The notes beneath the pieces were generated by a model. It did no database searches. It had not been told where the DNA came from and saw only the letters and a program-made list of their open reading frames with translations. Source: Piscibacillus sp052246295 (GTDB taxonomy: Bacteria > Bacillota > Bacilli > Bacillales > Alkalibacillaceae). Taken from it: DNA of 64,000 bases. Location: the NCBI GenBank assembly GCA_052246295.1, contig JBQQCO010000002.1; one strand, given 5' to 3'. A program made the position numbers and the translations under genes. How positions within the stretch are numbered: the first letter of the stretch is position 1; each line of letters begins with the position of its first letter. This document shows positions 40,220-49,826 of the stretch, one piece after another.

Positions 40220-41935
40220 ATGGATAAAAAACAAGTGATTAAACATTTAGAGACCATTGCAACATATTTAGAACTAAAAGGTGAGAATGCATTTAAAATA
40301 TCTGCTTATCGAAAGGCTGCACAAGCTTTAGAAAGAAATGATCGATCGTTAAATGAAATTGATGACTTTGGTGCATTATCAGGGATTGGAAAAGGTACTA
40401 AAGCAATTATCGAAGAATATATAGAACATGGTGAAACGAATACTCTAAATGAGTTAGCAGAAGAGGTGCCAAAAGGATTAATCCCTTTACTAAAGATTCA
40501 AGGGCTAGGTGGTAAAAAACTTTCTAGACTATATCAAGAACTAGGAGTGATTGATGAAGCCACTCTTAGAAAAGCGTGTGAAAATGGTGAAGTTGAATCT
40601 ATGAGCGGGTTCGGCAAAAAGTCTGTAGAAAAAATCTTAAAGGCTTTAGATGATGCAGGCTCACGACCAGAACGTTTACCAGTCTCGTATGTTATACCAA
40701 TAAAAGAAGAAGTCGAAGCCCAGCTTAGACAAGTTAAACATGTATTAGATTTCTCAATAGCTGGTTCATTACGTCGCTTGCAAGAAACCGTTAAAGACCT
40801 TGATTTTATCATAGCTACTGAACACCCAGAAGAAGTTGCAGAACAACTTGTCCAACTACCAAATGTGTTTGAAGTTGTTTCAAAAGGTTTGACGAAAGTA
40901 ACGGTACTGGTAGATGGTGAATGGAATCTTTCTGTTGATTTTAGATTAATTGAACCTGAGCATTTCATAACGACATTACATCATTTTACAGGTTCTAAAG
41001 ACCATAATGTGGAAATGAGACGTCTCGCAAAAGAAAAAGGCTATAAAATAAGCGAGTATGGAATTGAAGACGTTGAATCTGGTGAAGTCCATACATTTAC
41101 AACGGAGGAAGAGTTCTTTAATTTCTTAGACCTCCCTTATCTCCCGCCAGAAGTACGGGAAACAGGAGAAGAGTGTTCATATGAGGTGCTTCCTGAATTA
41201 GTTGATTTACATCACATTCGCGGTGATTTACACATGCACACGACGTGGAGTGATGGAGCACAATCAATAGATGAAATGGCTGAGAAGGCTATTGAAAAAG
41301 GGTACGAGCACATTATTATTACAGATCACTCTAAGTTTTTGCGCGTTGCGAATGGGTTAAATGAAAAGCGTTTAAGGGAGCAGCAACAGAAAATTAAAGA
41401 ATGGAATGATGTCCATTCTGAATTAACCATTTTATCTGGTGTTGAAATGGACATATTACCAAATGGAGAGTTAGATTTTGATGAAACGTTCCTAGGAGAA
41501 TTAGATTTCGTCATTGCGTCTATTCATTCAAGTTTTAATCAATCTGAAGAGAAGATTATGGCGCGCTTAACAGCTGCGCTGGAATCGCCATATGTTGATA
41601 TGATTGCCCATCCAACAGGCAGGTTAATTGGCAAAAGAGAAGGATATCCAGTAAACTTAGAAGAGTTTATTGATAAGGCAGTTCAGACGAACACAATTAT
41701 TGAATTAAATGCTAATCCCAATCGTTTAGACTTAACGTGGGAGTGGTTACAAGTGGCTCAAGATCAAGGTGCTAAAATCGCAATCAATACAGATGCTCAC
41801 AACTTTAGAATGCTCGATGATATGAAAATTGGAGTACAAGCGGCACGCAAAGGGCTGATTCTTAAGGATACAGTTGTGAATACTTGGAGTATAGAGGATT
41901 TGTTAGGTTTTTTAAAGAAGAAAAAAGGTGATTAA
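40220..41935 (+). CDS. polX: family X DNA polymerase with PHP exonuclease domain
   Basis: 571 residues from ATG at 40220 behind AAAGGTGGTTTATTC; the frame upstream crosses the terminator. The N-terminal Pol X part has LSGIGKGTKAIIEEYIEHG, SMSGFGKKSVEKILKAL and the nucleotidyltransferase motif AGSLRRLQETVKDLDFI. The C-terminal PHP domain (about 330-571) starts GDLHMHTTWSDGAQ and carries HPTGRLIGKREGYP and NTDAHN. Gap-filling repair synthesis plus 3'-5' exonuclease. mutS2 begins one base after its stop. Confidence 0.93.
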   Translation: MDKKQVIKHLETIATYLELKGENAFKISAYRKAAQALERNDRSLNEIDDFGALSGIGKGTKAIIEEYIEHGETNTLNELAEEVPKGLIPLLKIQGLGGKKLSRLYQELGVIDEATLRKACENGEVESMSGFGKKSVEKILKALDDAGSRPERLPVSYVIPIKEEVEAQLRQVKHVLDFSIAGSLRRLQETVKDLDFIIATEHPEEVAEQLVQLPNVFEVVSKGLTKVTVLVDGEWNLSVDFRLIEPEHFITTLHHFTGSKDHNVEMRRLAKEKGYKISEYGIEDVESGEVHTFTTEEEFFNFLDLPYLPPEVRETGEECSYEVLPELVDLHHIRGDLHMHTTWSDGAQSIDEMAEKAIEKGYEHIIITDHSKFLRVANGLNEKRLREQQQKIKEWNDVHSELTILSGVEMDILPNGELDFDETFLGELDFVIASIHSSFNQSEEKIMARLTAALESPYVDMIAHPTGRLIGKREGYPVNLEEFIDKAVQTNTIIELNANPNRLDLTWEWLQVAQDQGAKIAINTDAHNFRMLDDMKIGVQAARKGLILKDTVVNTWSIEDLLGFLKKKKGD

Positions 41936-41936
41936 A

Positions 41937-44279
41937 ATGAACGAAAAAATTCTTAATCAATTAGAATTTTATAAAATAAAAGAATGGTTAGAGGGGCACG
42001 CAGCCACGAGTTTAGGTAAAGAATTAGCTCTTAAAACGTTTCCCTCCACTGAACTAGAAGAGGTTAAAGCTTGGCAGGAAGAAACGGATGAAGCTGTAAC
42101 CATTTTAAGATTGAAAGGTCATGTACCGTTAGGCGGAATTAGTGACATTCGACCAGCTATTAAACGTGCTACTATTGGTGGTATCTTAACAGCAAGTGAA
42201 CTAATGAGTATTGCTAGTACTTTGTATGGTGTTAAGCAATTAAAGACCTTTATTGAAAGTTTAGAAGAAGAGACTTTACCGATATTTAAAAGTTATATTG
42301 AAGAACTGGTCGTTTTAAATCAACTAGAACGATCTATTAAGAACTGTATTGATGACCATGGTCATATTATGGATGGTGCCTCCAGTAAACTTCGAACTAT
42401 TCGTAATCAAATTAGAACGTATGAAAGTCGTGTGCGTGATCAATTAGATTCTTTTACAAAATCCAAAAGTAATATGTTATCAGACTCCATTGTAACGATT
42501 CGTAATGACCGATATGTGTTACCTGTTAAACATGAATATCGTTCTACATTTGGTGGAATCGTTCATGATCAGTCATCTTCTGGACAAACGCTATTTATCG
42601 AACCACAAGCAGTGGTTGATTTAAACAACAAACTTCAAGAAGCACGTTTAGAAGAAGAACAAGAGATTGAGAAGATTTTACGTGAATTATCAAGTTATGT
42701 TCAAGCTGACGTAGAAGAGTTAAGATACGATGTTGATCTTTTACAAAAAATTGACTTTATCGTTGCGAAAGGTAAGCTATCTAGACAACTGAGAGCAGTA
42801 AAGCCTAAGATGAATCAAGATGGGTTTATTCATATGCGTCAGGCTAGACACCCCTTAATTTCTGACGATGAAGTGGTAAGCAATGATGTTGAAATTGGGA
42901 AAGATTATACAGCCATTGTGATTACAGGACCAAATACTGGTGGTAAAACAGTCACTTTAAAGATGGTTGGTCTTTGCACATTAATGGCACAATCGGGTTT
43001 GCAAGTTCCTGCGTTAGATGGATGTGAACTAGCTGTATTTGACCATGTCTTTGCTGATATAGGTGATGAGCAATCGATTGAGCAAAGTTTAAGTACTTTT
43101 TCATCACATATGAGTAACATCGTACAAATATTAGAAGATGTTAATCATAATTCATTAGTGTTATTTGATGAGTTAGGTGCCGGTACAGACCCACAAGAAG
43201 GTGCAGGGTTGGCTATGGCGATATTAGATTTTGTTGTTGAGCGAAAGTCTCGTGTTATAGCTACAACTCATTACCCAGAATTAAAAGCTTATGGATATAA
43301 TCGTGATGAAGTCATCAATGCTTCAGTTGAATTTGATGTACAAACGTTACAACCAACATATCGTTTATTATTAGGTGTTCCTGGTCGCAGTAATGCATTT
43401 GATATTTCTAAACGCTTAGGGTTAAATGACACCATTATTGATAAAGCCAAATCAATGGTGAGTGAAGATTCTAGATCTGTTGAGAATATGATTGCATCAT
43501 TAGACCAATCAAGGAGACAAGCTGAAGATCGATATGAAGAAGCTGATCAATTATTACAGGAAGCTTCTGAACTGTATAGTGATCTAAAACATGAATACGA
43601 ACAATATTTGAAACATAAAGACAAACACATGGATAAGGCAAAAGAAAAAGCAAATACAATTGTTGATAAAGCAGAAAAAGAAGCAGAACAAGTGTTACAA
43701 GAAATTCGTGAAATGAAAGATCAAGCTCACATTAAAGAACACAAACTTATTGACGCTAAGAAAAGATTATCGGATCAGAAAGAACAATTTAAAGATCAAG
43801 ATCACCAGCCAAAGAAAGAAGTTAAAAAGGTTCAAAACTTCAAACCAGGTGATGAAGTACATGTCTTATCATTTAATCAAAATGGTCATATCGTTGATCA
43901 GATTAGTGATAAAGAATATGAAGTGCAACTTGGTATTTTAAAAATGAAGGTTCCGGCAAAACAGCTTGAGTTTATAAAAAGACCTAATCCATTAAAAACA
44001 AAGCCTATGGCATCTGTTAAAGGTAGTGCTTATCATGTAAAGCCTGAACTAGACCTTAGAGGCGAACGTTATGAAGATGCACTTCAGAGGTTAGAAAAAT
44101 ATCTTGATGAAGCATTATTAGCGAATTATCATCAGGTGTCAATTATTCATGGTAAAGGTACAGGAGCATTAATGAAGGCTGTTCAACAATTCGCAGATGA
44201 ACACAGAGCCGTTAAGAACAAACGGTTTGGTCACCCTAATGAGGGCGGCAGTGGAGTGACAATTTTAGAACTAAAGTAG
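41937..44279 (+). CDS. mutS2: endonuclease MutS2
   Basis: 780 residues from ATG at 41937 (AAAAAAGGTG before it). MutS core and ATPase: Walker A ITGPNTGGKTVTLKMVG at about 328-344, DEQSIEQSLSTFSSHM, Walker B LVLFDELGAGTDPQEG and IATTHYPELKAYG. A long coiled coil follows (about 520-630), then a KOW-like region and a C-terminal Smr nuclease domain (DLRGERYEDALQRLEKYLDE, IIHGKGTGALMKAV). Members suppress recombination and resolve collided ribosomes. Confidence 0.95.
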   Translation: MNEKILNQLEFYKIKEWLEGHAATSLGKELALKTFPSTELEEVKAWQEETDEAVTILRLKGHVPLGGISDIRPAIKRATIGGILTASELMSIASTLYGVKQLKTFIESLEEETLPIFKSYIEELVVLNQLERSIKNCIDDHGHIMDGASSKLRTIRNQIRTYESRVRDQLDSFTKSKSNMLSDSIVTIRNDRYVLPVKHEYRSTFGGIVHDQSSSGQTLFIEPQAVVDLNNKLQEARLEEEQEIEKILRELSSYVQADVEELRYDVDLLQKIDFIVAKGKLSRQLRAVKPKMNQDGFIHMRQARHPLISDDEVVSNDVEIGKDYTAIVITGPNTGGKTVTLKMVGLCTLMAQSGLQVPALDGCELAVFDHVFADIGDEQSIEQSLSTFSSHMSNIVQILEDVNHNSLVLFDELGAGTDPQEGAGLAMAILDFVVERKSRVIATTHYPELKAYGYNRDEVINASVEFDVQTLQPTYRLLLGVPGRSNAFDISKRLGLNDTIIDKAKSMVSEDSRSVENMIASLDQSRRQAEDRYEEADQLLQEASELYSDLKHEYEQYLKHKDKHMDKAKEKANTIVDKAEKEAEQVLQEIREMKDQAHIKEHKLIDAKKRLSDQKEQFKDQDHQPKKEVKKVQNFKPGDEVHVLSFNQNGHIVDQISDKEYEVQLGILKMKVPAKQLEFIKRPNPLKTKPMASVKGSAYHVKPELDLRGERYEDALQRLEKYLDEALLANYHQVSIIHGKGTGALMKAVQQFADEHRAVKNKRFGHPNEGGSGVTILELK

Positions 44280-44328
44280 TATAACAGCGTGTTTACATGC
44301 ATATGTATGAAGAGAGGTTAATAAAATT

Positions 44329-44409
44329 ATGGAAACATTAGCTAAGGTGTTAATGGTGGTTGCGATCTTATTCGTCATCGTAGGGGTCATTTTTCTAATA
44401 TATAGCTAA
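44329..44409 (+). CDS. 26-residue single-span membrane peptide
   Basis: ATG at 44329 with AGAGAGGTTAAT upstream; ends TAA at 44407-44409. The product reads METLAKVLMVVAILFVIVGV followed by IFLIYS: one membrane helix with almost no flanks. It lies between mutS2 and the lcfA operon and is closed by a strong terminator. B. subtilis has the larger yshE here, so this may be a lineage-specific small protein. Function unknown. Confidence 0.5.
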   Translation: METLAKVLMVVAILFVIVGVIFLIYS

Positions 44410-44416
44410 TAATAAA

Positions 44417-44471
44417 GTAGTTCACGACGCAAAGTAATGTTATATAGGTCTTGTGAACTACTTTTTTTGTC
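44417..44471 (+). terminator. terminator after the mutS2 region
   Basis: AGTAGTTCAC (44417-44426) pairs with GTGAACTACT (44453-44462), followed by TTTTTTG. Confidence 0.85.
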
Positions 44472-44562
44472 GATTTTGTCTGATAATTAGAATAATTGTT
44501 TTAATTTTGTCCAAATGTTGTTTATAATATTAATTAATATATATTAAAGGAGGCTGTTAATA

Positions 44563-46272
44563 GTGGGGGTAGATTTAACTAAACCGTGGTATAAGCATTA
44601 TCCTGAGGAAGTACCAAGAACGATTGAGTATGACGATAGACCTTTACAGGACTTTTTGCAAGACGCGGCAGAGAAATTCCCTGATAAGTGTGCTGTACAT
44701 TTTATGGGGAAAGAAATCACATATCAAGAAGTATTTGATTCTGCCAAGAAATTCGCAAGTTATCTACAAGGATTAGGTCTTGAAAAGGGTGACAGAGTAG
44801 CAATTATGCTACCTAATACACCACAATCCGTGATCACATACTATGGTGCTTTACTTGGTGGTGCAATTGTTGTTCAGACAAATCCACTGTACACAGAAAG
44901 AGAACTTGAATACCAGTTAAAGGACTCAGGAGCAAAATTCTTAGTATGTTTGGACATTTTGTTACCAAGAGCGAATAATGTAAAAGGTGATACTGATTTA
45001 GAACACATTATTGTAACCGGTATCAAGGATTATTTACCATTCCCTAAGAATTTAATCTATCCAATTATACAGAAAAGAGAGTACAACATCGTGGTCAAAC
45101 CTGAACATAAAGGTGACACACATGTTTGGACCAAAATGTTAGAAGAAGCGAGTACAGACTATACAGCCTATGAAATTGACCCTCAAGAAGATCTCGCATT
45201 GCTTCAATATACAGGTGGCACTACAGGTTTTCCAAAAGGTGTTATGCTTACGCACCGTAACTTAGTTGCCAATACTCAAATGAGTCGTCATTGGGTGTAT
45301 AAAGCAGAATACGCTAATGAAATTGTGTTAGGAATTTTACCGTTTTTCCACGTCTACGGTATGACAGCTGTAATGAACTTGTCCGTAATGATGGCGCAAA
45401 AAATGGTATTAGTACCGAAGTTTGATGTTGATACAGTTCTTAAATTAATTGATAAACAAAAGCCAACATTATTCCCTGGCGCACCAACCATTTATATTGG
45501 ATTGTTAAATCACCCTAAATTAAAGAACTATGATCTATCATCCATCGAGGCTTGCTTAAGTGGCTCTGCACCATTACCAGAGGAGGTCCAACAGCGCTTT
45601 GAAAAGGTAACAGGAGGTAAGTTAGTTGAAGGTTACGGGTTAACTGAATCATCACCAGTGACACATTCTAATTTAATTTATGAGAACAGAAGAGCAGGAA
45701 CAATCGGGTTACCTTGGCCAGATACTGATTCGAAAATCTTCAAACCTGATACACTAGAAGAATTACCTGTAGGTGAAGTCGGAGAAATCGCCGTAAAAGG
45801 ACCTCAAATTATGAAAGGCTATTGGAATAAACCAGAAGAAACTGCTAATACAATTAAAGACGGTTGGTTATTGACTGGTGATATGGGGTATATGGATGAA
45901 GATGGTTATTTCTATGTAGTTGATCGTAAGAAAGACATGATTATTGCAGGTGGTTTTAATATTTATCCACGTGAAGTTGAAGAAGTTCTTTATGAACATG
46001 AATCTATTGCAGAAGCTGTTGTTGCTGGAATACCAGATCCATACCGTGGTGAAACAGTTAAAGCGTATATAGTATTAAAAGACGGTGCAAACTTAACAGA
46101 AGAAGAGTTAGATCAATATTGCCGTGAAAACTTAGCAGCATTTAAAGTGCCTAAGTTATATGAATTTAGAGCTGAGTTACCAAAAACAGCCGTAGGAAAA
46201 ATTTTACGCAGAAAATTAGTGGATGAAGAAAAAGAAAAAATGAAAACAGAAGAGGCAAATTCGACATCTTAG
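44563..46272 (+). CDS. lcfA: long-chain fatty acid-CoA ligase LcfA
   Basis: 569 residues from GTG at 44563 after AAAGGAGGCTGTTAATA. ANL-superfamily motifs: YTGGTTGFPKGVMLTHRN at about 212-229, SGSAPLPEEV, VEGYGLTESSPVTH, WLLTGDMGYMDEDGYFYVVD and the C-terminal hinge and catalytic Lys in PKTAVGKILRRK. It activates fatty acids for beta-oxidation. First gene of lcfA-fadR-fadB-etfB-etfA. A weak promoter (TTTAAT, 17 bp, TATAAT) lies about 40 bp upstream; I see no FadR box there. Confidence 0.95.
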   Translation: MGVDLTKPWYKHYPEEVPRTIEYDDRPLQDFLQDAAEKFPDKCAVHFMGKEITYQEVFDSAKKFASYLQGLGLEKGDRVAIMLPNTPQSVITYYGALLGGAIVVQTNPLYTERELEYQLKDSGAKFLVCLDILLPRANNVKGDTDLEHIIVTGIKDYLPFPKNLIYPIIQKREYNIVVKPEHKGDTHVWTKMLEEASTDYTAYEIDPQEDLALLQYTGGTTGFPKGVMLTHRNLVANTQMSRHWVYKAEYANEIVLGILPFFHVYGMTAVMNLSVMMAQKMVLVPKFDVDTVLKLIDKQKPTLFPGAPTIYIGLLNHPKLKNYDLSSIEACLSGSAPLPEEVQQRFEKVTGGKLVEGYGLTESSPVTHSNLIYENRRAGTIGLPWPDTDSKIFKPDTLEELPVGEVGEIAVKGPQIMKGYWNKPEETANTIKDGWLLTGDMGYMDEDGYFYVVDRKKDMIIAGGFNIYPREVEEVLYEHESIAEAVVAGIPDPYRGETVKAYIVLKDGANLTEEELDQYCRENLAAFKVPKLYEFRAELPKTAVGKILRRKLVDEEKEKMKTEEANSTS

Positions 46273-46325
46273 TTGACAGTTTTTAATTTTGCTTATATTA
46301 TGATAAGTGAATGACCATTCATTCA
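46273..46325 (+). promoter_or_regulatory. fadR promoter with FadR operator
   Basis: TTGACA (46273-46278), 17-bp spacer, TATTAT (46296-46301). TGAATGACCATTCATTCA (46308-46325) follows and fits the B. subtilis FadR consensus TGAATGAMTANTCATTCA except at one central base. It covers the likely start point, so FadR should repress its own gene and the fadB-etfBA genes. Confidence 0.8.
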
Positions 46326-46344
46326 GTTTTCTAAGGAGTACATT

Positions 46345-46935
46345 ATGAAGAGTAATAAGCCGAAATATAAGAAAATTATTGATGCAGCTGTAGAAGTAAT
46401 TGCTGAAAATGGTTACCATGCATCACAAGTATCTAAAATTGCCAAGCGAGCTGGTGTGGCTGATGGTACAATATATTTATATTTTCAAAATAAAGAAGAC
46501 ATCCTCGTATCAGTCTTTCAAGAGAAGATGGGTCAATTCATTTCTCGCATAGAGGAAGTCATTGTAGATCATCAATCAGCTGATGAGAAGTTGTATAATT
46601 TAATTGAGATGCACTTCCGTCAGCTGTCTGAAGATCCGTCGCTAGCCATCGTGACACAGTTAGAATTAAGACAATCTAAGAAAGAGTTACGCATGAAGAT
46701 TAATGATGTCTTAAAGGGCTATTTAAGGGTGGTTGATCAAATATTAAAAGAAGGCATGGAAGAGGGAACTTTTCATTCTCACTTAAATGTTAAACTCGTG
46801 CGACAAGTTATTTTTGGAACTCTTGATGAAGTCGTGACTAACTGGGTTATGAAAGAACAAAAGTATGATTTAGTCAATCAAGCTAAAGAGGTTCATTTCA
46901 TTATTGCGAATGGCCTTAAAATACATCAATCATAA
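46345..46935 (+). CDS. fadR: TetR-family repressor of fatty acid degradation FadR
   Basis: 196 residues, ATG at 46345 after TAAGGAGTACATT. The TetR helix-turn-helix is at about 8-52 (KKIIDAAVEVIAENGYHASQ, VSKIAKRAGVADGTIYLYF). The C-terminal helical ligand domain should bind long-chain acyl-CoA, which releases DNA. Position in the lcfA operon and the operator in front of it agree with B. subtilis FadR. Confidence 0.93.
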   Translation: MKSNKPKYKKIIDAAVEVIAENGYHASQVSKIAKRAGVADGTIYLYFQNKEDILVSVFQEKMGQFISRIEEVIVDHQSADEKLYNLIEMHFRQLSEDPSLAIVTQLELRQSKKELRMKINDVLKGYLRVVDQILKEGMEEGTFHSHLNVKLVRQVIFGTLDEVVTNWVMKEQKYDLVNQAKEVHFIIANGLKIHQS

Positions 46936-46947
46936 GGAGTTGTCTTG

Positions 46948-47721
46948 ATGGAGCATCTAACTTGGAAACAAGAAGGAAATGTAGCATCTGTTACAATTCA
47001 AAGCCCTCCAGCAAACGCCTTATCATCAGGCATCCTTCAAGACCTATCAACTGTATTAGACGAAATTGAGAAAGGTTCGTCTATTAAAGCGGTTGTTTTA
47101 AGAGGTGAAGGTAAGTTTTTCTCTGCGGGTGCAGACATTAAAGAGTTTACGACACTTCAAGGTGAAAGCGATTACGCAGGTTTAGCCAAAAAGGGACAAG
47201 ATCTATTCAATAGAATTGAAACGTTCCATGTGCCTGTTATTGCTTCTATCCACGGAGCTGCATTAGGTGGCGGCCTTGAACTAGCGATGTCTTGTCACGT
47301 AAGAGTGGTTACAAAAAACGCTAAATTAGGTTTACCTGAGTTAAACTTAGGTATAATTCCTGGTTTTGCAGGAACTCAAAGGTTACCGCGTTATGTTGGT
47401 TTACCTAAAGCGTATGAAATGGTGTTAACAGGTGAACCAATTAGTGGTGAAGAAGCCGCTAGATTAGGTCTAGCAAATCACGCTGTTAGTGATGAAGAAC
47501 TAGAGGCATTTTCTATGAAACTAGCAAATAAATTTGCTAGTAAGAGTGGCCCTTCAATTAATGCAGTTATGAAATTACTACCATTTGCACAAACTTCTCA
47601 ATTTAAAGAAGGTGTTGAGGCGGAAGCTGTCGAATTTGGTAAAGTGTTTGGGAATTCCGATGCAAAAGAAGGAATTGCTGCTTTTATAGAAAAGCGAAAA
47701 CCAAACTTTAAAGATCAATAG
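46948..47721 (+). CDS. fadB: enoyl-CoA hydratase FadB
   Basis: 257 residues from ATG at 46948 (ATAAGGAGTTGTCTTG; an in-frame TTG directly before). Crotonase fold: FFSAGADIKEFT forms the oxyanion hole with IHGAALGGGLELAMSC, and the catalytic glutamate region is GLPELNLGIIPGFAGTQRLP. It hydrates trans-2-enoyl-CoA in beta-oxidation. Thirteen bases after fadR. Confidence 0.92.
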   Translation: MEHLTWKQEGNVASVTIQSPPANALSSGILQDLSTVLDEIEKGSSIKAVVLRGEGKFFSAGADIKEFTTLQGESDYAGLAKKGQDLFNRIETFHVPVIASIHGAALGGGLELAMSCHVRVVTKNAKLGLPELNLGIIPGFAGTQRLPRYVGLPKAYEMVLTGEPISGEEAARLGLANHAVSDEELEAFSMKLANKFASKSGPSINAVMKLLPFAQTSQFKEGVEAEAVEFGKVFGNSDAKEGIAAFIEKRKPNFKDQ

Positions 47722-47740
47722 ACTTGAAGGAGGTAATCCT

Positions 47741-48514
47741 ATGAACATTTATGTACTAATGAAAAAGACATTTGACACAGAAGAGAAAATTCAAATTAAC
47801 GGAGGGGTTATTGAAGAAGAAGGTGCAGAATTTATCATTAACCCTTATGATGAATACGCAATTGAAGAAGCGATTAAAATCCGTGATGACCATGGTGGCG
47901 AAGTAACAGTCGTAACTGTAGGTGATGAGGAGTCAGAAAAACAACTACGTACGGCATTAGCTATGGGAGCAGACAAAGCGGTATTAATTAATACTGAAGA
48001 AGATTTAGAAGAAGGCGATCAGTACACAACTGCTCGTATTCTTGAAGCATATTTTGAAGATAAGGAAGTAGACATTATTTTAGCGGGTAATGTTGCCATT
48101 GATGAAGCTAGTGGTCAAGTTGGTCCAAGACTAGCAGATCGTTTAGACATTCCTTATGTAACTACAATCACGGAATTAAATATTGATGGTGATACGGTCA
48201 GTATTGTACGTGACGTAGAAGGTGACGAAGAAAAAATTGAAACGTCATTACCACTTCTAGTAACGTGTCAGCAAGGTTTAAATGAGCCACGTTATCCATC
48301 ATTACCAGGAATTATGAAGGCGAAGAAGAAGCCTCTTGAAGAGTTAGAAATCGATGATCTAGATCTTGATGAAGACGATGTCGAAGCGAAAACAGAGACA
48401 GTTGAAGTTTTCCTTCCACCTGAAAAAGAAGCTGGCAAGGTGTTAGAAGGCGAGACAGACGAACAAGTTAAGGAACTTGTGTCATTACTAAGATCTGAAG
48501 CAAAAGTACTTTAA
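47741..48514 (+). CDS. etfB: electron transfer flavoprotein beta subunit
   Basis: 257 residues, ATG at 47741 after GAAGGAGGTAATCCT. It has NPYDEYAIEEAIKIRDDHGG and the ETF-beta signature VAIDEASGQVGPRLADRLDI, with LPLLVTCQQGLNEPRYPSLP near residue 170. With EtfA it accepts electrons from acyl-CoA dehydrogenases. The linker after residue 195 is unusually acidic, fitting a salt-adapted proteome. Confidence 0.95.
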   Translation: MNIYVLMKKTFDTEEKIQINGGVIEEEGAEFIINPYDEYAIEEAIKIRDDHGGEVTVVTVGDEESEKQLRTALAMGADKAVLINTEEDLEEGDQYTTARILEAYFEDKEVDIILAGNVAIDEASGQVGPRLADRLDIPYVTTITELNIDGDTVSIVRDVEGDEEKIETSLPLLVTCQQGLNEPRYPSLPGIMKAKKKPLEELEIDDLDLDEDDVEAKTETVEVFLPPEKEAGKVLEGETDEQVKELVSLLRSEAKVL

Positions 48515-48543
48515 TTTGACAGGTGTAGAAAGGAGAATGAAAA

Positions 48544-49506
48544 ATGACAAAATTATTAGCATTTGCAGAATTAAAAGACGGTGAAATTCGTAACGTTTCA
48601 TTTGAAACAGTAGCTGCTGCTCGTCAAATCGACGAAAGCGCAGAAGTAGTTGCTGTTGTTTTAGGAAATGAAAACTTGGAAGATGCTGCTAACGAAATGA
48701 TTCAATATGGTGCAGATCGAGCAGTAACAGTAGCACATGAAAATTTAACTAACTATACATCTGATGGATATACTCAAGCTGCTATGGCTGTTATAGATCA
48801 AGAAAATCCGGATGGCCTTGTAATGGGTCATACTTCTGCAGGGAAAGACTTATCACCTCGCCTTGCTAGTAAACTAGATAATGGTCTAGTATCAGATATT
48901 ACTGGAATTGAAGGGGAGAACTATGTTCGTCCTATCTATTCTGGTAAAGCTTTTGAAAAGAAAGCAATTAAGGATGGAAAGACGTTTATTACAATCCGTC
49001 CAAATAACATTGCTCCACTTGAGAAAGATGAAAGTCGCTCAGGTGATGTGACATCATTAGATGTTGATGTAAAAGACTTACGTACAATTATTAAAGATGT
49101 TGTACGTAAAGCTTCAGATGGTGTTGACTTATCAGAAGCAAATATTATCGTTGCAGGTGGCCGTGGCGTTAAAAGTGAAGAAGGTTTTGAACCACTTTTC
49201 GAATTAGCTGATGTACTAGGTGCAGCGGTTGGGGCATCTCGTGGTGCTTGTGACGCAGGGTACTGTGACTATTCATTACAGATTGGTCAAACAGGTAAAG
49301 TAGTAACACCTGACCTTTATATCGCTTGTGGTATTTCAGGTGCTATTCAGCACTTAGCAGGTATGTCTAACTCTAAAGTTATTGTAGCTATCAACAAAGA
49401 CCCAGAAGCAAACATCTTTAATGTTGCTGACTACGGTATCGTAGGTGACCTATTCGATGTTGTACCGAAACTGACTGAAGAACTAAAAGCATTACAAGTT
49501 AAGTAA
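48544..49506 (+). CDS. etfA: electron transfer flavoprotein alpha subunit
   Basis: 320 residues, ATG at 48544 after GAAAGGAGAATGAAAA. The C-terminal FAD domain has IIVAGGRGVKSEEGFEPLFE, LGAAVGASRGACDAGYCDYS, GQTGKVVTPDLYIACGISGA and the end motif INKDPEANIFNVADYGIVGD. Last gene of the lcfA operon; a terminator follows. Confidence 0.96.
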   Translation: MTKLLAFAELKDGEIRNVSFETVAAARQIDESAEVVAVVLGNENLEDAANEMIQYGADRAVTVAHENLTNYTSDGYTQAAMAVIDQENPDGLVMGHTSAGKDLSPRLASKLDNGLVSDITGIEGENYVRPIYSGKAFEKKAIKDGKTFITIRPNNIAPLEKDESRSGDVTSLDVDVKDLRTIIKDVVRKASDGVDLSEANIIVAGGRGVKSEEGFEPLFELADVLGAAVGASRGACDAGYCDYSLQIGQTGKVVTPDLYIACGISGAIQHLAGMSNSKVIVAINKDPEANIFNVADYGIVGDLFDVVPKLTEELKALQVK

Positions 49507-49513
49507 GACGTGA

Positions 49514-49557
49514 CAGAGTTCTTTGCCTCAAGTTAGGTGAAGAACTCTTTATTTAAG
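49514..49557 (+). terminator. etfA terminator
   Basis: AGAGTTCTTTGCCT (49515-49528) pairs with AGGTGAAGAACTCT (49535-49548), followed by TTATTTA. Confidence 0.75.
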
Positions 49558-49587
49558 TCATATATTTATATCTATTTGCAAACGAAA

Positions 49588-49704
49588 GTTGGTGGGTGCT
49601 CGTAGACTTTAGCAGGAAAAGCAACAACTGAAGACCCCGCAGTGAGATTGACTCACGAGGAGGCTGAAGCGTTGCCCATGTAAAGCGAAGAGCCTTCCAC
49701 CAAC
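49588..49704. repeat. GC-rich palindromic element, copy 2
   Basis: 117 bp bounded by perfect inverted GTTGGTGG (49588-49595) and CCACCAAC (49697-49704). The interior has GAAGACCCCGCAGTGAG and GAGGAGGCTGAAGC, words I associate with a common Bacillaceae intergenic repeat. Copy 1 (26704-26888) differs in sequence but has the same plan. No coding frame. Located between etfA and trxA. Confidence 0.65.
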
Positions 49705-49826
49705 ATGAATTTATTCACGCTTGATCATTGTGTATTAATATAAATGTAATGAGAAACAAAGTATTGGCAAAGATAAGAATTACCGTGATATACTTACTTT
49801 ACAATTGAAATTGAGGAGGCTAAATT

